Shown here one piece after another: positions 8,697-16,983 of a stretch of DNA of 64,000 nucleotides. The position numbers and the translations under genes are program-made. Location: NCBI GenBank assembly GCA_964413425.1, contig CAYPST010000013.1, positions 1-64,000 of the forward strand, written 5' to 3'. Position 1 is the first letter of the stretch; the number at the start of each line of letters is the position of its first letter. Origin of the DNA: DATFLS01 sp964413425. GTDB taxonomy: Bacteria > Fidelibacterota > JAANXI01. The notes below the pieces were generated by a model that was not told the DNA's origin, did no database searches, and worked only from the letters and a program-made list of their open reading frames with translations.

Positions 8697-9604
8697 CCAT
8701 ACTCCAGGAATTAATAACAGAATTTCTGCAGGCGCTTGAACGCAAAAACTACTCGCCGAACACTCTTCGGGCCTACTCACAGGATCTGGAGAAATTCAGG
8801 GCGTTCTGCCGGGAATATGATGCCGTTGAGACGGTCAACGCTCAGCTGATTGACAGGCTTACCTTACGCCATTTTTTAGGGAAGTGCCTGGAGGACGGAG
8901 AGAGGAGAACCTCGATCACCCGCCGACTGGCTACCTTAAAAGTCTTTTTTAAATGGGCTTTCCAGGATGGATATCTGCCGAAGAATCCGGCGCTGACTAT
9001 CCAGCCACCTAAATTAGAGAAGAAGCTGCCAAGATATCTCGATTATCCGGAACTTGCGCAGGTCATGCAACTGCCGGATCAGGAGACACTCGCCGGTGCG
9101 CGGGATCGCGCCGTTCTGGAGTTGTTTTACAGTACGGGAATTCGTATCCAGGAATTAGTCGATCTGGCCGTCGGAAGCCTGAATCAGCGGCAATTGATTG
9201 TTCGGATAACAGGAAAAGGAAATAAAGAAAGAATCCTTCCCTATTCGGAGATTGCTCAGACATATATAGCGCGCTATCTTGATTATCGACGGGAAAAATT
9301 TCATATTACCCGGTATGCGGCGAACATGCCCCTGTTCGTCAATAATCGAAACCAGAAAATTTCAGTGAGACAAGTACGGAAGCGGGTCACCGCGTATTTG
9401 AACCAGGTAAGTGAACAGGAACACCTGTCTCCGCATGTGCTCCGGCATTCCTTTGCCACCCATTTGCTGAGTAACGGTGCAGATCTGCAGGCGGTCAGGG
9501 AATTGCTCGGCCATGCGAGCCTATCTACCACACAAATCTATACCCATGTAAGTGTACGTAAAATGAAGGAGGTGTATCGGCAGGCCCACCCCAGAGCGGA
9601 ATGA
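8693..9604 (+). CDS. xerD: XerD-like tyrosine recombinase
   Basis: This site-specific recombinase probably resolves chromosome dimers at dif together with XerC. The ATG at 8693 overlaps the rluD stop and gives 303 residues, the usual Xer size; an upstream in-frame extension inside rluD is rejected. The SAM-like N-terminal DNA-binding domain spans about 1-90. The catalytic domain shows R151 in TGIRIQEL, a lysine in TGKGNKER, the HxxR pair in SPHVLRHSFATHLL, then LLGHASLSTTQIYTHV with the nucleophile Y283. Its place inside a housekeeping run, without flanking phage or integron genes, supports a chromosomal Xer role rather than an integrase. XerC versus XerD is not certain. Confidence 0.9.
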   Translation: MTILQELITEFLQALERKNYSPNTLRAYSQDLEKFRAFCREYDAVETVNAQLIDRLTLRHFLGKCLEDGERRTSITRRLATLKVFFKWAFQDGYLPKNPALTIQPPKLEKKLPRYLDYPELAQVMQLPDQETLAGARDRAVLELFYSTGIRIQELVDLAVGSLNQRQLIVRITGKGNKERILPYSEIAQTYIARYLDYRREKFHITRYAANMPLFVNNRNQKISVRQVRKRVTAYLNQVSEQEHLSPHVLRHSFATHLLSNGADLQAVRELLGHASLSTTQIYTHVSVRKMKEVYRQAHPRAE

Positions 9605-9651
9605 TCAAACCAATGGGACACGGAGAAATCACAGAGAACCAGGAGGTATGT

Positions 9652-9939
9652 ATGAACCTTGAATTTTCTGTTCGACATCAGGATATTTCAGACAATATTA
9701 AGGAATATGCGTTGGAGCAGGTACAGGGTTTAACCCAGTACTGGGATCGCATCGTCGACGGACAAATCGTTTTCGATAAGGAAGGTGCGGATTATCTGGT
9801 TGAAATCATTCTGCGGGTTGCAGGGAAAACGCTCACGGCATCAGCCGTGGAAGATGATCTGATCAAAGGCATCGACAGCGCCGTACAGAAGATGGAACGG
9901 CGGCTGAAGAAATATAAAGGGAAACTCATCAATCATTAA
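9652..9939 (+). CDS. hpf: Ribosome hibernation promoting factor, short form
   Basis: This HPF/YfiA (RaiA)-family protein binds the 30S subunit near the mRNA/tRNA channel and stores ribosomes in an inactive state during slow growth. The ATG at 9652 follows a perfect AGGAGG five bases before it and gives 95 residues; an ATG at 9601 that overlaps xerD is in frame but lacks such a site. The fold pattern is beta-alpha-beta-beta-beta-alpha, with the basic end KMERRLKKYKGKL. It lacks the C-terminal dimerisation domain of long HPF, so it would act like the short gammaproteobacterial form. hprK follows after 10 bases. Confidence 0.9.
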   Translation: MNLEFSVRHQDISDNIKEYALEQVQGLTQYWDRIVDGQIVFDKEGADYLVEIILRVAGKTLTASAVEDDLIKGIDSAVQKMERRLKKYKGKLINH

Positions 9940-9949
9940 CGGAGAAAAT

Positions 9950-10921
9950 TTGGGCAAACGAATTCCCCTTGCTGATTTTCTGGACCAGTACGGACAAGAG
10001 CTGCAGTTAACTCACCTGAATACGCATGTCGAGCTGGAACCGGAAATCGTCTCGCCTGCAATCAATAGGCCGGGTCTTGAGTTGGTGGGATTCTGGGATT
10101 TTTTTGAACCGGACCGGATTCAAATCTTTGGAAATAAAGAGATTGCGTTTCTGACCACGCATTCGGACCAGGATGTCGAAACGATTATGTCCCATTTTTT
10201 CCAGCTCAAAATACCCTGTGTGATATTTGCGAATAACCTGGAGCCCTCGGATACCATCTGTCATCTGGCCGAAAAATATCAGGTCCCCCTGCTCCAATCC
10301 GACTTCCCTTCCACCGATCTTATGGTCAAATTGGGAGAGGTGTTAGGAGAGGAGTTTGCACCGAAAGTGACCATGCACGGCTCGATGGTTGATGTGTATG
10401 GACTCGGACTCCTGTTATTGGGACGGAGCGGTATCGGGAAGAGCGAAGTGGCGCTTGATCTGGTTGAGCGCGGTCATCGCCTGGTTGCTGATGATGTTAT
10501 CCGTCTCTGGAGGGCTGGCGGGAATTTACTCCTTGGGAGTGGACATGAACTCCTGGAACATCATCTTGAACTGCGTGGAGTCGGTATTATTGACGTCCGG
10601 CGGTTGTTTGGGATTCGAAGTATTCGGGCCCAGAAGCGCCTGGAAGTGATCATCAATCTGGTGGAGTGGGATGAGAGTGAAACCTATGATCGGGTGGGAT
10701 TAAACCAAGACTGCATGGATATCCTGGGCGTGGACATTCCCTATGTCAAACTTCCGATTTTTCCGGGGAAGAGGATTGCGGTCATTGTCGAAGTCATTGT
10801 TCTCAATCAACTGCTCAAAATCTATGGGGAATACCCTGCGCAGGAATTTGAAGACCATCTCATTCAAAAGTTGCAGGAACAATCCAACCTTCGTGAATAT
10901 TTGAGTCGGGATTATGAATGA
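9950..10921 (+). CDS. hprK: HPr kinase/phosphorylase
   Basis: This enzyme phosphorylates or dephosphorylates a serine of HPr and so tunes PTS output and carbon regulation. The start is TTG at 9950 after a GGAG, giving 323 residues. The N-terminal domain spans about 1-130. The Walker A loop GRSGIGKSE and LVADD follow, then the HprK signature ELRGVGIIDVRRLFG. The candidate partner HPr (24963-25232) keeps a serine at the target position (S47). HPr-Ser phosphorylation in Gram-negative bacteria usually accompanies an incomplete, regulatory PTS. The stop overlaps the next start, so hprK and the MCE gene are coupled. Confidence 0.93.
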   Translation: MGKRIPLADFLDQYGQELQLTHLNTHVELEPEIVSPAINRPGLELVGFWDFFEPDRIQIFGNKEIAFLTTHSDQDVETIMSHFFQLKIPCVIFANNLEPSDTICHLAEKYQVPLLQSDFPSTDLMVKLGEVLGEEFAPKVTMHGSMVDVYGLGLLLLGRSGIGKSEVALDLVERGHRLVADDVIRLWRAGGNLLLGSGHELLEHHLELRGVGIIDVRRLFGIRSIRAQKRLEVIINLVEWDESETYDRVGLNQDCMDILGVDIPYVKLPIFPGKRIAVIVEVIVLNQLLKIYGEYPAQEFEDHLIQKLQEQSNLREYLSRDYE

Positions 10922-11838
10922 ACGATAAACAGCGCCGGATGGAAATTGTGGTAGGAATTACAATTTTACTGGCCTTCATAATTATCGTGGGGGTGGTGCT
11001 GTGGTCCAAGGGTGCGCTGCTTTCCGGAAAGCAACAAATTGTCAACCTGAAGTTCGACCATGTCGGCCGGTTAACCAGAAGTGATCTCGTGACCATCTCG
11101 GGAGTCGAAATCGGGCGGGTGCATAGTATCGCATTACAGGATGATTCGGTGCTGGTAATGGTGCGGTTAACCAGGGATATCCAGTTACGAACCGATGCCC
11201 GGGCGACGATTGTCAGCACGGAACTGATGGGGGGACGCCATGTGGAAATTCAGCCGGGTGGCGCTTCGGACCCCCTTGCGGAAAATGCAATCATTCGTGG
11301 TGAATACATTCCCGGCATCGCAAATCTGGCGGAAGTCTTCCACGAAAACCAATCGAGTATTCAGCAGATCATTTCCGACTTGGAAACCTCCGCCGCCTCT
11401 CTCAAGTTAGTGCTTGGAGACACTCTGGGAACTGTCCGCCGTCTCCACTCCGCCATCCGGGATTTCGCTTCCACAGCTTCCCGCCTGGATTCTTTCCTGA
11501 ACCAATATAGTTCCTCCCTGGCTGCGACAGTGGAGAACCTCGAACAGAGCTCCACCCTGGCAAGAGATTTTATGACATCAGAAGGGCAAAATGCGCGTGG
11601 TCTGCTGTCAGCCGGGCGGGATCTCACCAGGCAATTGCAACAGCTGTCCGATTCCACCCAGCTGTTCATTAATAAAATCAACGCACCAAATTCTTCTCTG
11701 GGAAAGCTGCTTCGGGACGACACCCTCTATACGAAATTCAATCGTTCGATATCCACCTTCGATTCGTTACTGTATGATTTTCGCAACCATCCCGATAAAT
11801 ATCTCGATGAAGTGAATCTCAAACTCAGATTGTTCTAG
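10918..11838 (+). CDS. MlaD/MCE-domain lipid-transport protein
   Basis: This substrate-binding component of an MCE-type lipid transporter has one N-terminal membrane anchor (about 12-33), one MCE domain (about 38-118, with VKGEI-like segment VTISGVEIGRV) and a long, probably helical periplasmic tail of about 180 residues. In Gram-negative cells such proteins form rings on the periplasmic side of an ABC permease (MlaEF) and move phospholipids between membranes. It overlaps hprK by four bases. No MlaE permease or MlaF ATPase gene lies nearby in this window, so the partners must be encoded elsewhere. The name mlaD is not given because the orthology is unproven. Confidence 0.85.
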   Translation: MNDKQRRMEIVVGITILLAFIIIVGVVLWSKGALLSGKQQIVNLKFDHVGRLTRSDLVTISGVEIGRVHSIALQDDSVLVMVRLTRDIQLRTDARATIVSTELMGGRHVEIQPGGASDPLAENAIIRGEYIPGIANLAEVFHENQSSIQQIISDLETSAASLKLVLGDTLGTVRRLHSAIRDFASTASRLDSFLNQYSSSLAATVENLEQSSTLARDFMTSEGQNARGLLSAGRDLTRQLQQLSDSTQLFINKINAPNSSLGKLLRDDTLYTKFNRSISTFDSLLYDFRNHPDKYLDEVNLKLRLF

Positions 11839-11863
11839 TGAAGAATATAAAGGAGTGATGCTT

Positions 11864-12835
11864 ATGCGCGCAATTATACCCGCCGCCGGAATCGGTACTC
11901 GTCTGAGACCGCACACGCACACGTTACCGAAAGTCCTGTTAAACGTCGCTGGAAAACCCGTCCTGGGGCACATCATTGATGGTCTCCTGGAGAACGGGAT
12001 TAACGAATTAACTATCATCATCGGATATCAGGGAGAAAAAGTCTCCAAATACGTCGAAGCGCGTTATGACATCCCGACGAAATTTGTATTCCAGGAAGAA
12101 CGAAAAGGCCTGGGGCATGCAGTCGGTCTGGGCCTGGAAGAGACCGATGATCCGGTACTGATTATTCTGGGGGATACCATCTTTGATGCGGATTTTAACG
12201 ATATCTTAACTGTCAAGGACTCGGTGATTGGTGTGGCCGAAGTGGAGGATCCACGGCGGTTTGGTGTCGTTGAGGTCGAGGAGGGCGTGGTGACCCGGCT
12301 GGTTGAGAAACCGGAACATCCTCCCTCCAATCTGGCGGTCGTGGGGCTCTATAAAATTAATAGTCAGGCACGATTAAAATCGGCTGTGCAGGAAACCGTG
12401 GATAAAGGCATTACCACCAAAGGAGAGTATCAGCTGACTGATGCGCTGCAAGTGTTGATTGATTGGGGGGAGACCATTAAGACTGCGAAGGTGAACGGAT
12501 GGTATGATTGCGGTAAGAAGGAAACCTTGCTGAAAACAAACCGCTACTTGCTTGAATCCATGAAAAAGACCTATGAGATAGAAGGCAGTTTGGTGGTGCC
12601 CCCTGTGTATATCGGAGAAAATTGTACCATTAAGAATAGTATTATCGGGCCATATACCACTATCGATGACGATTCGACCATGAAACATTCCCTTGTCCGG
12701 AATTCCATTGTGGGAGCTGGCTCCAAATTGGATGGCTGTAATCTGGATAATTCGCTGATTGGGGAAAACGCAGAAGTTGTGGGGTTAGCTCAACAGCTAA
12801 ATATCGGTGATCACTCGGAAGTTGATTTTAATTGA
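11864..12835 (+). CDS. Sugar-1-phosphate nucleotidyltransferase with left-handed beta-helix tail
   Basis: The N-terminal nucleotidyltransferase domain (about 1-235) shows the NTP-binding loop PAAGIGTRLRP with the downstream lysine in LPKVLL, so it should join a sugar-1-phosphate to NTP to form an NDP-sugar. The C-terminal part (about 245-323) has hexapeptide-like turns (IGENCTIKNSIIG, IVGAGSKLDG) of a left-handed beta helix. The ATG at 11864 is eight bases after AAAGGAG; earlier in-frame GTG and ATG codons at 11855 and 11858 overlap that site. Candidates are glucose-1-phosphate thymidylyl-, uridylyl- or mannose-1-phosphate guanylyltransferase. The tail resembles archaeal-type bifunctional enzymes but is too short to claim an acetyltransferase. 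Confidence 0.85.
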   Translation: MRAIIPAAGIGTRLRPHTHTLPKVLLNVAGKPVLGHIIDGLLENGINELTIIIGYQGEKVSKYVEARYDIPTKFVFQEERKGLGHAVGLGLEETDDPVLIILGDTIFDADFNDILTVKDSVIGVAEVEDPRRFGVVEVEEGVVTRLVEKPEHPPSNLAVVGLYKINSQARLKSAVQETVDKGITTKGEYQLTDALQVLIDWGETIKTAKVNGWYDCGKKETLLKTNRYLLESMKKTYEIEGSLVVPPVYIGENCTIKNSIIGPYTTIDDDSTMKHSLVRNSIVGAGSKLDGCNLDNSLIGENAEVVGLAQQLNIGDHSEVDFN

Positions 12836-12896
12836 AATTCGTCTGTAAAATCTCTACACTAATTCCTTTTGGAAAAACAGGAGAAGGACAGGTGAT

Positions 12897-14057
12897 ATGA
12901 GCACATTTTTGTTTACCTCGGAATCCGTCACCGAAGGACATCCGGACAAGATTGCGGACCAAATTTCCGATACCATTCTGGATGCGATTTTAGAGGACGA
13001 TATCAATGCACGTGTTGCCTGTGAGGCGTTCGTTACCACCGGGATGGTGTTAATTGGAGGCGAGATCACTACCGAAACCTACGTTGATTTTAACGATCTG
13101 GTGCGGGGCACAATCAAGCGAATCGGATACATTGATGCGGCCATGGGCTTTGATTATCAGACCTGTGCGGTGATCAGCACCATCGGAAAACAGTCTCCGG
13201 ATATAGCTCAGGGGGTGAATGAAGATACGGGATTACACAAGGAACTGGGTGCAGGTGATCAGGGAATGATGTTCGGCTATGCTGTCCGCGAAACCGAGGA
13301 ACTTATGCCTCTGCCTATTCAATTATCACATAAACTTACCATGCGCCTGGCGGAAGTGCGGCACGAAGGCATCCTGCCCTTTCTCCGGCCGGACGGCAAA
13401 TCGCAGGTAACGGTTGAGTATGATGAGGACACCCGGAGTCCTGCGAGGATAGATACGGTGGTGCTCTCCACCCAGCATGATGAAGCCGTTTCCCTGAAAG
13501 AAATTCGCAACGCCCTGATGAAGCATGTTATAAAACCAGTCCTCCCGGCCGAATTAACGGATTACGAGACCTTAACCCTGCACATCAATCCCACCGGTCG
13601 ATTCGTCATCGGCGGCCCCCTGGGAGACGCGGGGTTAACCGGAAGGAAAATTATGGTAGACACGTATGGCGGGTCCGCATCTCATGGTGGAGGCTGTTTT
13701 TCCGGGAAGGATCCCACCAAGGTTGATAGATCCGGTGCGTATGCTGCCCGGTATATTGCAAAGAATATTGTGGCTGCGGGCCTGGCCGATAAATGCACCG
13801 TCGAACTGGCGTATGCTATCGGGATTTCCGAGCCGGTCTCTGTTTATGTGAATGCACATTGTACCGGCAACCTGGAAAATGCAGCACTCACGGACATCGT
13901 CCGGGATCACTTTCCGATCAAGCCGAAAGATATTATCAACCACTTCGGTTTGCTGGCGCCTATTTACAAAAAAACCGCAGTTTACGGTCATTTCGGACGC
14001 CCGGAATTCCCGTGGGAAAAGACGGATAAAGTCGAGGAACTCGCGAATTTACTATAA
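12897..14057 (+). CDS. metK: S-adenosylmethionine synthetase
   Basis: This enzyme makes SAM from methionine and ATP. The 386 residues cover the three-domain family. The N-terminus reads TSESVTEGHPDKIADQISD with the ATP-binding histidine and metal aspartate. The signature GAGDQGMMFGYA follows near residue 120, and the P-loop-like GGGCFSGKDPTKVDRS near 262. The ATG at 12897 has an AGGACAGGTG ribosome-binding site. Fifteen bases separate it from ahcY, forming a SAM supply and recycling pair. No SAM riboswitch is recognisable in the 61 bases before it. Confidence 0.97.
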   Translation: MSTFLFTSESVTEGHPDKIADQISDTILDAILEDDINARVACEAFVTTGMVLIGGEITTETYVDFNDLVRGTIKRIGYIDAAMGFDYQTCAVISTIGKQSPDIAQGVNEDTGLHKELGAGDQGMMFGYAVRETEELMPLPIQLSHKLTMRLAEVRHEGILPFLRPDGKSQVTVEYDEDTRSPARIDTVVLSTQHDEAVSLKEIRNALMKHVIKPVLPAELTDYETLTLHINPTGRFVIGGPLGDAGLTGRKIMVDTYGGSASHGGGCFSGKDPTKVDRSGAYAARYIAKNIVAAGLADKCTVELAYAIGISEPVSVYVNAHCTGNLENAALTDIVRDHFPIKPKDIINHFGLLAPIYKKTAVYGHFGRPEFPWEKTDKVEELANLL

Positions 14058-14071
14058 AAGGAGAACTGTAC

Positions 14072-15328
14072 GTGGAATTTGACATCAAAGATCCCAAGCT
14101 CGCCAGGGAAGGGAAACGCCGTATTGAGTGGGCCTCCCAACAGATGCCTGTGTTGGAATCCATACGGGATCGATTTGACACTGAAAAACCGCTGGAAGGT
14201 AACCGGATGTCTGCGTGCCTCCATGTCACGGCCGAAACCGCCAATCTGATGAGAACGCTCCGGGCCGGCGGAGCAGAGCTGGTGCTCTGTGCTTCCAACC
14301 CGCTCTCGACCCAGGACGATGTGGCCGCTTCCCTGGTGGAAGATTACGGAATTCGAGTGTATGCCATCAACGGGGAAGACAATGACACCTATTATCAACA
14401 CATCCGGGCAGCCATCGAGAACCAGCCGGTGATTACCATGGATGATGGGGCGGATCTGGTGTCAACCATTCATTCGGAATATCCCGAAATGGCTGGCCAG
14501 ATCGTTTGCAGCATGGAAGAAACCACCACGGGTGTCATTCGTTTGAGAGCCATGGCAAAGGATAATGCTCTGAAATTCCCGGTAATCGCCGTGAATGACG
14601 CCAATACCAAACATCTGTTCGATAACCGGTACGGTACCGGGCAGTCAACCATCGATGGCATCATTCGTGCCACGGATGTTTTGCTGGCCGGGAAACATTT
14701 TGTGGTTGCCGGATATGGGTGGTGCGGACGAGGACTTGCCATGCGTGCCGAAGGAATGGGAGCCAACGTGATTATCACCGAAGTCGATCCGCTGCGGGCC
14801 CTGGAAGCAGCGATGGATGGATATGCCGTTATGCCAATGGAAGAGGCGGCCAGAGTTGGTGATATTTTTTGCACGGTGAGCGGTGATATCAATGTGATTA
14901 CCAAAGAACATTTTCACCTCATGAAAAATGGGACCATTATCGCTAATGCCGGCCATTTTAACGTGGAGATTGATCTGGATGGCCTGGAAGAGATAGCCTC
15001 TTCCGTGCGAAAGGGTGTACGGAATTTTGTGGATGAATATATCATGGAAGATGGCCGAATCCTGTATCTTCTGGGCGAGGGGAGACTCATTAACCTGGCG
15101 GCCGCAGAAGGACACCCCGCCAGTGTGATGGACATGAGCTTTGCCGTCCAGGCATTAACGAGCGAGTATGCCATACAGGCGGATGGCCTGGATGTCCGGG
15201 TGCATAGCGTCCCGAAACATATCGACAAAGACGTGGCTCGTTTGAAACTGGCAGCCATGGGTATTCATATCGATACCCTCACACCGGAGCAGGAGCAGTA
15301 TCTGCAGTCCTGGGAGGTCGGGACTTGA
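14072..15328 (+). CDS. ahcY: S-adenosylhomocysteine hydrolase
   Basis: This enzyme reversibly cleaves S-adenosylhomocysteine to adenosine and homocysteine, removing product inhibition from methyltransferases. The start is GTG at 14072 after AAAGGAGAA. NAD is held by the Rossmann segment GYGWCGRGLAMRAEG (about residue 215). The catalytic region includes MEETTTGVIRL, and NDANTKHLFDNRYGTGQS contains the substrate lysine/aspartate region. At 418 residues it lacks the roughly 40-residue insertion of the longer bacterial form and resembles the short archaeal/thermophile type. It ends convergently with lptG. Confidence 0.96.
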   Translation: MEFDIKDPKLAREGKRRIEWASQQMPVLESIRDRFDTEKPLEGNRMSACLHVTAETANLMRTLRAGGAELVLCASNPLSTQDDVAASLVEDYGIRVYAINGEDNDTYYQHIRAAIENQPVITMDDGADLVSTIHSEYPEMAGQIVCSMEETTTGVIRLRAMAKDNALKFPVIAVNDANTKHLFDNRYGTGQSTIDGIIRATDVLLAGKHFVVAGYGWCGRGLAMRAEGMGANVIITEVDPLRALEAAMDGYAVMPMEEAARVGDIFCTVSGDINVITKEHFHLMKNGTIIANAGHFNVEIDLDGLEEIASSVRKGVRNFVDEYIMEDGRILYLLGEGRLINLAAAEGHPASVMDMSFAVQALTSEYAIQADGLDVRVHSVPKHIDKDVARLKLAAMGIHIDTLTPEQEQYLQSWEVGT

Positions 15329-15412
15329 TTGTTGTCGGGTGTGCGGTGAAACATTTGACTGGAGGGAGAGGAAAAAGTTGCGGGCCGCTTCGTACTTCAT
15401 TCCCCGGAGGGG

Positions 15413-16504
15413 TTATTTCGGCGTTCGCATGAGCAACAGGACACCCGCACCAATAAACATGATATTCCCCATCCAGACAGATAAAAACGGGGGAAGGATT
15501 CCGTTAAAACCCATGACCTGACCGACTTTGATGAAAGCGTAATACGTAAAGATTATAAAGATACTTAATCCCGCCCCAAAGGCAATACCTCCGTGGCGTT
15601 GATTCGCAACCAGCGGAAAGCCGAACAACACGACCACAAAATTCGTAAACGCAAACGCAATTTTAAAATGCAGGTTGACGATCCATTTCCGCGGAGAGAT
15701 CCCCAGCATCTCAAGTTTATCAATAAATGCTGAAAGTTCCTGAAAGTTCATCTGCGCCGGATCAATGGACTCCTTTAAGATATCCTCAGGTGTGATGTTC
15801 AGGTCCACATGCAATGTGTTATTCCCACGTTGGGTTACTTTTTCCGTGTTCGGTGCAGGGAATGTTCGGACCACATAATTTTCGACAAGCCAGGTCTCGT
15901 CTTGCTCATCCCAGAGGATTCTGTTCCCGTCGATGCGTTTCAGTAAGCGATCGGACTGCAGGTATTGGATGGTAACATGCTGCCCTCTCAGGCTCTTCCC
16001 GTTGAACTGCTCAATATAGAGAATCCGGTTTTCGCTGTCCTGCAGGAAGATGTTCGTCCGCTGGAGCCGGCTTTGCGGCGGCCGTTTTTGTATATATTGC
16101 TCCTTATAGTTTTCCAGCTTCCGGTCGGTCTGTGATTTGATTTGATCGTCAAAAACGAAAGATCCCATACTGATCAGAACGGCCAGCAGCAGAATCGGCG
16201 CGGCAATACGATACAGACTCACGCCCGTGGATTTCATGGCGGTGAGTTCATTATTCTTGGCCAGGGTGCCAATGGAAAATATCGTAGCAATCAACATGGA
16301 CATGGGCAATGCGGTGCTGGTGAAAAATGGGATATTCAGGAGATAATAGGTCAAGACCTGCTGACGGTTCAACCCGGCATCGATAAACTTATCAATATTT
16401 TCCACCAGGTCGATCACCAGGAAAATAGCCAGAAAAGCGATGATGGAATAGATAAAAAGAATGATAAATTTCCGGAGTAAATATTTATCTATTATTTTTA
16501 GCAT
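15413..16504 (-). CDS. lptG: LptF/LptG-family LPS export permease
   Basis: This inner-membrane permease subunit of the Lpt ABC transporter lifts lipopolysaccharide out of the inner membrane. Its 363 residues show the family layout: three N-terminal helices (about 12-35, 55-80 and 98-118), a periplasmic beta-jellyroll domain (about 130-270) and three C-terminal helices (about 280-358). LptF and LptG normally form a heterodimer and are often adjacent. Only one copy is present here, so the partner lies elsewhere. LptG is preferred over LptF from the general pattern (ENIDKFIDAGL, LPMSMLIATI), with moderate certainty. Its presence implies an LPS-bearing outer membrane. Confidence 0.85.
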   Translation of the reverse strand: MLKIIDKYLLRKFIILFIYSIIAFLAIFLVIDLVENIDKFIDAGLNRQQVLTYYLLNIPFFTSTALPMSMLIATIFSIGTLAKNNELTAMKSTGVSLYRIAAPILLLAVLISMGSFVFDDQIKSQTDRKLENYKEQYIQKRPPQSRLQRTNIFLQDSENRILYIEQFNGKSLRGQHVTIQYLQSDRLLKRIDGNRILWDEQDETWLVENYVVRTFPAPNTEKVTQRGNNTLHVDLNITPEDILKESIDPAQMNFQELSAFIDKLEMLGISPRKWIVNLHFKIAFAFTNFVVVLFGFPLVANQRHGGIAFGAGLSIFIIFTYYAFIKVGQVMGFNGILPPFLSVWMGNIMFIGAGVLLLMRTPK

Positions 16505-16596
16505 AATTGAAAATTACAACTTCGTCTTTCGAAACACAATATGACTTCTCTCTGATCGGCATCGTGTTGATACTACCTCAAATTCCTGTAGAGAAG

Positions 16597-16922
16597 GAGA
16601 GTGTTTAGAAAACATGCGTCTGATACAAGGTGGTGCACCTGGCTTCTGTTGAGTATGGAGAGAAGATATAAGCACAATGTATGACGCTATTCGGACGGAG
16701 ATATTGTATATTTTCTTTGTCCCGGAGGGATCTCTTTGCCAAAGGCCTCGAAGAGACTCCTTCGGAGCATCCCTTCGGGGCGAGGCGGTCTTTGTCCCGA
16801 AGGTCCAAGGGACTTCCCCAACGGGATCCCTTCTGGGACTTCGGAGGATCCCGTTGGGGCGCCCTTCGCGATCTTTGTCCCGTAGTGACGGGATCTCTTC
16901 GAGGCGTTTTCTATATAGACTC
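16597..16922 (-). repeat. Dispersed MITE-like repeat, copy 3, inverted, with exact 7-bp target duplication
   Basis: This copy lies in the gap between the divergent lptG and antiporter genes. Read on the minus strand it starts GAGTCTATATAGAAAACGC (16922 downwards) and ends at 16597, where the plus strand reads GAGAGTGTTTAGAAAAC. AGAGAAG is found immediately outside both ends (16590-16596 and 16923-16929), a clean 7-bp duplication. At 326 bases it is the longest copy and holds about three CTTTGTCCCG / GGGATCTCTT hairpin modules plus CCAACGGGATCC repeats (16818-16857). The segment between 16614 and 16690 matches the 3' parts of copies 1 and 2. No protein-coding frame is credible. Confidence 0.85.
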
Positions 16923-16983
16923 AGAGAAGAGAAGTTTCGCTTTACTTTGAGGGTGTGGTTCTCTAAAATATCTTTCCGTAATA

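Noticed and set aside
12836..12896. Possible SAM riboswitch before metK
   Set aside because: The gap is only 61 bases and lacks the conserved SAM-I, SAM-II or SAH core sequences.
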